Notes under the pieces: model-generated
What the model saw: only the letters and a program-made list of their open reading frames with translations
What the model was told of the DNA's origin: nothing
The model's database searches: none
Shown here: piece after piece, positions 59,687 through 64,000 of the stretch
Layout of the letters: the number at the start of each line of letters is the position of its first letter
How positions within the stretch are numbered: the first letter of the stretch is position 1
Made by a program: the position numbers and the translations under genes
Assembly: GCF_963662255.1 (NCBI RefSeq)
Contig: NC_085059.1
Span: forward strand, 11,937,234-12,001,233
Reading direction: 5' to 3'
Length of the DNA: 64,000 nt
Origin: Cinclus cinclus
Lineage: Eukaryota > Chordata > Aves > Passeriformes > Cinclidae

Positions 59687-62600
59687 GTGAGCCCGTAGCG
59701 CGTGCGGCGGGGCTGTGTGAGGGCTCCGGGGCTGCGGTGACGCCTCGGCCTCTCCGGCCGTGACCGCTGCCCGTGGTCTCCTGGTGAGCAGGAGCGGCTG
59801 GCTCTCCGGTCTCTCAGTGCCGCCTTCGTTCGCAGGGATGCTTCCAGCGGCACAACCTGCCTTGCTCCGCGAGGGACCCGCCCATACAATCCCTGTGCCG
59901 TCACAAGGTCGGCACTTGGGTCCGTCACGGTCCCTAGACAGTGAGCATACAAGCTGTCATTTCACTGCAAGTAGGTTTTTTTTTTTAGTTGAAAAAACGA
60001 TGAGGCTCCCCCATGATTTTAGTCAGTAGCTGCTGGCTTTCATAGCTGGCTTTTTATAGCAAAGTTATCTCACACTTGGTTAGTGACATAGACGTTTGTG
60101 GTTGGCATGTAGAATTTTCTTGACGATCCCTATCCTAGGTAGCTCAGTTATGTCTCCGTACATTCTTCAAGTGGGTTGTCTTATCAGAAAAGAGTTCTCA
60201 GATTTCAGTTTACAGGGATGTCCACGAGCCATCAATCAGTCTGATGTAACACTGAAAAGCGTTACAAGAAGTGTTAGTTCTTGCTGTCTGGTAGGACCAG
60301 ACGCGTTCTTGATTTGGCTTTTGTTCTCTGCCATCACCACCTCCCTCTCTGTGAGATGGGTCTTCAGGTTTGATAGAGAGCAGGTTAACAATGCCCTGCC
60401 TCTGACAGGAGACAGCAAGCTAAAGTGCACTTCTGTTGTCTGCTTATTTATCAGGTGTTAGTGCTCTTCTGGTTGATTCACTTTCTGCAAATACTTGTCT
60501 TTTTTTTTTTTTTTAATATCAGTCCATGTGTTTGGATTTTTCTGCTTGTGCGTGCAGTGCTGTTACTTAAGGAAGTTCAGTATTTTGATTTCTCCATTTC
60601 TGACTGACAGCTTCAACTTCTGACCTACATTGCACAGCTTTATGTCTTGTGTCTGTTCCATGAAGAATGCCCTCTTTAATCATAAATCTGTCTTTTCTCT
60701 TGGGAAGCAGAGACCCAGGTTCCTGATCCAGTGTAGCTGAAGTGCTGTTCCACATACTCACTGAGCATAACTCTGTATTTTTATTTTTCTTCTTAGATGA
60801 TGAAATTCACACAGAATTAAAGCTTCAGCACGAGCAAGATAAATCAAACTCCCTTCCCATTCCTTCAGTTTCCAAGCGGATTGTGCTTGGTGATTCTGTG
60901 TGTAATGTGGCAGGCTCAACTGACCACGCAGGCAGCATGGCAGAGCTCAGAGGGGACAAGGACTTGTTTGGTAAAACCCCAGAGCTGGTCACCGAGGGGA
61001 CAGGCGAGCTCCGTCACCGTCACAGTCACAGGGGAGATTTGCCCTCTGAGGCTGCACCTCGGCCACCGAGACACGGCTTGGAGCAGTACCTGTCCAGGTT
61101 TGATGAAGCTCTGAAACTGAGGAACCAGCTGATGAGTGAGAAGCCACGCCAGGAGAATGGGAATGCGGCAGAGGAGTTTGACTCTTTCCGCATTTTCAGA
61201 TTAGTGGGATGTGCTCTGCTTGCCATCATGGTCAGGGCGTTTGTGTGCAAGTACCTGGTGAGTTCAGGGACACGATCCTGCTGGTTGGTGCAAATTATTG
61301 GGAAATACCTGGGGCTGAAGTCTATCAGTAATGACCAAGCTGGGAACTTCAAGCATTCTTTACATTTCCAAAAATTGTAAAAAAATCTTTAAAAATGCTG
61401 AATTCTATGAGATTAATCTGCTACCAACATAGCCACTGTGTAACCACTGAAAGCAGCACGTTTGGTCTGTTGTATTTCAGGAGCAGATACACTGGATAGT
61501 TGTTGCAGCTTAAGTCCCCTGCAAGTTTATTCCCGTCTTGGTGATCATATGAGTCAGCTGCTCCTCTAGTTCAGCGTCCATAAAAGAATAATAGAGTAAG
61601 AATAGAGTTCTCATCTGTGGAAGTGTCCAAGGCCAGGTTGGATGGAGCTTGAAGCAACCTGGTCTCGTGGAAAGTATCCCTGCCCGTGGAAGGGGCAATG
61701 AGATGGCCTTGGAATGAGATGGCCTTCTAGGTCACTTTCAACCCAAACCATTCTGTGATTCTAAGAATAATAGTTGTACCAAGATAAGTCGATCCTACTC
61801 ATTTATCAGCCTGTGAAAAGTAGTTCCTCAGTATTCCCAGTGCCTGCCTGAACAGCACAGGGGTGTGAGACAGGTACAGCTGTTGAGCTTCTGGATCCCT
61901 GGGCTGAGTTTTACACTCTGCTGTTCTCTTCTGCCATTTCAGTTCTTCATGCTCAAAGAATATAGGGCAGAACCTTATTTTTGACATGTAATGTGTCTAC
62001 CTAGATTTGTAGTGTTCGAGAACAATGTTGCTGTTCCACAAATTAATCTTTATCTGCTAATTTTCTTTTATTACTTAGGAAGCATTAAATCTTTGTGTTT
62101 CTTAGCGATTCTGACCAAGTTAATTTTTATATATTCTTTTCTGTTCCTTCAGTCAATATTTGCACCATTTCTTACTCTACAACTTGCTTACATGGGACTG
62201 TCCAAGTACTTTCCAAAGGTAATTTTTTTTTTCAGAATTAAATAAATTTTAAGTGTTTTCAATTTAAACTTGTGTTTAGATTGTATTGTTTTAGGACCAG
62301 TGCATGTGAAGTATTCTTCTCTTGTTTTAAACTGTAGAGTTGAATGACCAATGCTGATAGTTTATACTAGTTTTTAATCTTTCCAGATTTAGTTGAGGAT
62401 CTTTTTTAAGTTGCAGTGAAAACATGGACTAGCAGCTTGTGTAGGTGGAACCTAATTAAAAGCATTTCACCAGGAAATCCAGGTAGTTCTTTCATCTCTT
62501 CAGGATACTTGGCTTTTCTTCTAGACCATGCTCTTCTCTGGTTATTATTTGCTTTGCTAAGCAGCTGTTCTGCATGTAATATCTGGATGAAATTTGGGAG

Positions 62601-64000
62601 AATGTTTGCTAAAAAATGAGGCAGCATGTTGAGTTTTAAGGTCTTTGCATTCCATTGCTGCTATTGGTTTGAATGGCAGCTTGAAATGAAACATTTATTT
62701 GTGAGTCAAACTTGCTGCTTATTTGCTATACTGCTTGCTTTATGCATTTACAACAGGTAATTGTGCTGAAGCATTTGGTAGGTTGATGATTTTGTCAGGT
62801 CTGTGGTGCAGAGTGGGATTGAATGATATTCAATCCACAGTTAAGAGGGAAAATTTGCATTTTATAAGGAAAAACAGATTACTTGTAGAAAATCAGAATA
62901 AATCAGCAGCTGTTTTGTAGTTAAATATATCATGATAGTCATTCTAAGATGATGTGTCACAACACAAACCAGTAAAATTAATCTTAGATTTGCACCACCT
63001 CATCTGATACATCATCTTTATCTTGTTTCTGGTGTACTTAAAATCAGCTCTTCAGCTCTTGCAGAATTCAAAGAGGTGGCTCCTTTCCACAACTTGTTTT
63101 TACTGCAGTTAGACCTATGTGAGGTCAATCCCTTTGCTAACCTTAATTTTTCTCCCATGAAACACAGAAATATTATTGAATGCTTTATTTGGATTGGATT
63201 AAATTAAAATATCCAGCAAGTATCATCGAATTACTAGAATTTTCAGCCACTGTCACCTTTTCCTGCCTGTCAGACTTGGGATTCCTCAATTTAAGGACAG
63301 AACAGCTTTCAAAAGGTCTTGGAGAATTTCTGAGTTGAGAGGATAAAACTGTCAAATGAAGTTGTTGTAAACCAGAAACAATTGGTTTTCAACTCTAAGT
63401 AATTTTTCTGTTAGAAAACTTAACAGTAATTATGGGGTTTTGAGCAACCTGGTCTAGTGGAAGGTGTCTCTACCCATAGCAGGAGGTTGGAATGAGATAA
63501 GCATTAAGGTCCCTTCCAACTCAAACCATTCTGGGATTCTGTTTTTTTTTTTTCCAAAGTGTGATGAGATGAATCCTGTTCTGACAGTAGCAGAACATCC
63601 AGTTCATCCAGCCTCACGTCTCAGCCTGCTGGGAGCAGTAGTGTGAAGGAGGCAGAATATCTAGGATGAGTTTTATCTGCTGTTAACCAGCCTCTCACTC
63701 AGCTCTGGTGGATCCATCACAACAGGAATCTCTGTCTAGGATAAGTGCTGGGACTCCTGGAGCGTGTTTGGACAGAATCAAATCCAAACCTGCTACTCCT
63801 ACCAATGAATTTGGAACGTGTGAAATTGGCACAACACTGGTGACATGTAAAGCAGAATTGGATTAGAAGAACTAAAATGATACTGGTTTTTCTTTCCTTT
63901 TAGTGTGAGAAGAAGGTGAAAACAACAGTACTGACTGCTGCTCTTCTCCTGTCTGGAATCCCTGCAGAAGTGATCAGTCGCTCCATGGACACCTACAACA
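59524..64000 (+). CDS. CAMLG: CAMLG, ER receptor subunit for tail-anchored proteins (3' partial)
   Basis: CAMLG (CAML, the metazoan GET2 counterpart) forms with GET1/WRB the ER receptor that takes tail-anchored proteins from TRC40/GET3; it was first named as a cyclophilin ligand. The exons are 59524-59686, 60797-61257, 62153-62218 and 63904 onwards, cut at the window end after residue 262 of an expected ~290-300. The cytosolic N-terminus has the basic helix [20 protein letters not shown] (19-38) continuing to [10 protein letters not shown], the segment that contacts GET3 in this family. After a low-complexity linker come [18 protein letters not shown] and [15 protein letters not shown], then transmembrane segments near 190-207 and 209-226. 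The ATG at 59524 (G at -3, G at +4) is the first in-frame one. The N-terminus is shorter than human. Confidence 0.95.
60797..61257 (+). CDS. CAMLG: CAMLG coding exon 2
   Basis: It encodes residues 55-208: an acidic/Ser-rich linker with [12 protein letters not shown], then [40 protein letters not shown] and VRAFVCKYL, the first transmembrane segment. The acceptor is TTCTTAG and the donor GTGAGT. Confidence 0.96.
61610..61768 (+). mobile_element. CR1 LINE fragment in CAMLG intron 2
   Basis: GGAAGTGTCCAAGGCCAGGT then TGGATGGAGCTTGAAGCAAC, CTGCCCGTGGAAGGGG and CAACCCAAACCATTCTGTGA form a plus-oriented CR1 3' end. ATGAGATGGCCTT is duplicated in tandem at about 61700-61725, an internal rearrangement. 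Confidence 0.9.
62153..62218 (+). CDS. CAMLG: CAMLG coding exon 3
   Basis: It encodes residues 209-230, [20 protein letters not shown] then PK, the second transmembrane segment. The acceptor is CTTCAG and the donor GTAATT. Confidence 0.96.
63432..63545 (+). mobile_element. CR1 LINE 3' end in CAMLG intron 3
   Basis: GAGCAACCTGGTCTAGTGGA, AGGTGTCTCTACCCATAGCA, AAGGTCCCTTCCAACTCAAA and CCATTCTGGGATTCTG match the CR1 terminus in plus orientation, followed by a T-run. Confidence 0.88.
63904..64000 (+). CDS. CAMLG: CAMLG coding exon 4, cut by window end
   Basis: It encodes residues 231-262, [20 protein letters not shown] then [12 protein letters not shown], where human has SEKKIK and INRSMDTYS. 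The acceptor is CTTTTAG. The last transmembrane segment and stop lie beyond the window. Confidence 0.95.

Larger units (their letters stand above)
58790..59960. promoter_or_regulatory. CAMLG: CpG island promoter of CAMLG
   Basis: GC and CpG content rise sharply from about 58,790, peak at 59,160-59,760 and fade by 59,960. Inside lie a consensus CRE, a minus-oriented YY1/TISU-like element and a plus-oriented one, all upstream of the CAMLG ATG. No TATA box is seen, which is typical of a housekeeping promoter. Confidence 0.8.

Noticed and set aside
59161..59952. 263-codon minus-strand open frame across the CAMLG promoter
   Set aside because: It is explained by the CpG island, where few stop codons occur. 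It is Arg/Pro/Ala-rich, has no domain and covers CAMLG exon 1 antisense. Only its internal TISU-like ATG is kept, as a hint of antisense initiation.
1..64000. CRISPR arrays, operons, phage, insertion sequences, tRNA or rRNA genes
   Set aside because: None was seen. Repeats are CR1 fragments and simple sequence, and genes are spliced vertebrate genes.

Overview
This window is vertebrate nuclear DNA, almost certainly from a bird. It carries three spliced genes with short GT-AG introns, CpG-island promoters and several truncated chicken-repeat-1 (CR1) LINE fragments, and no operon-like or phage-like organisation. The gene order SAR1B(-), SEC24A(+), CAMLG(+) matches the block between JADE2 and DDX46 on human chromosome 5q31 (order recalled from general knowledge). 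I exclude prokaryotic systems: there are no Shine-Dalgarno-linked gene runs, CRISPR arrays, insertion sequences or intact mobile elements.

Layout. Positions 1-24,156 have no coding exon I can support. The first ~1.9 kb may be the tail of a JADE2 3' UTR, judged from synteny and a good polyadenylation signal at 1889. The rest is intergenic DNA with CR1 fragments, AT-rich simple sequence and one tight cluster of AP-1 motifs. SAR1B occupies 24,157-34,920 on the minus strand, with six coding exons and a probable non-coding first exon. A single CpG island at about 34,430-35,760 appears to serve as a divergent promoter for SAR1B and SEC24A. SEC24A runs 35,327-55,430 on the plus strand, with 23 coding exons in an unbroken frame (1092 residues) and a likely long 3' UTR to about 58.3 kb. 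A second CpG island (about 58.8-59.9 kb) precedes CAMLG, whose first three coding exons and the start of the fourth are present. The gene is cut by the window end.

Function. SAR1B is the GTPase that starts COPII coat assembly at ER exit sites. SEC24A is the cargo-selecting subunit of the inner COPII coat, which SAR1-GTP recruits together with SEC23. These two direct partners are head to head over one promoter. CAMLG is an ER membrane protein of the GET/TRC40 tail-anchored protein insertion receptor, so all three genes act at the ER membrane.

Most notable observations: loss of the usual Ser2 in SAR1B, which puts Phe after the initiator Met in the membrane-active N-terminus; a shared COPII promoter holding an ETS site next to a CREB3-family-like GCCACGTGT box and a run of degenerate TCGGCT repeats; a hexanucleotide repeat beside the SAR1B exon-1 donor; two back-to-back TISU/YY1-like elements with a consensus CRE upstream of CAMLG, one creating an out-of-frame upstream ORF; an AP-1 cluster in the intergenic DNA; and a G18 tract in a SEC24A intron. 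I saw no convincing previously undescribed system.
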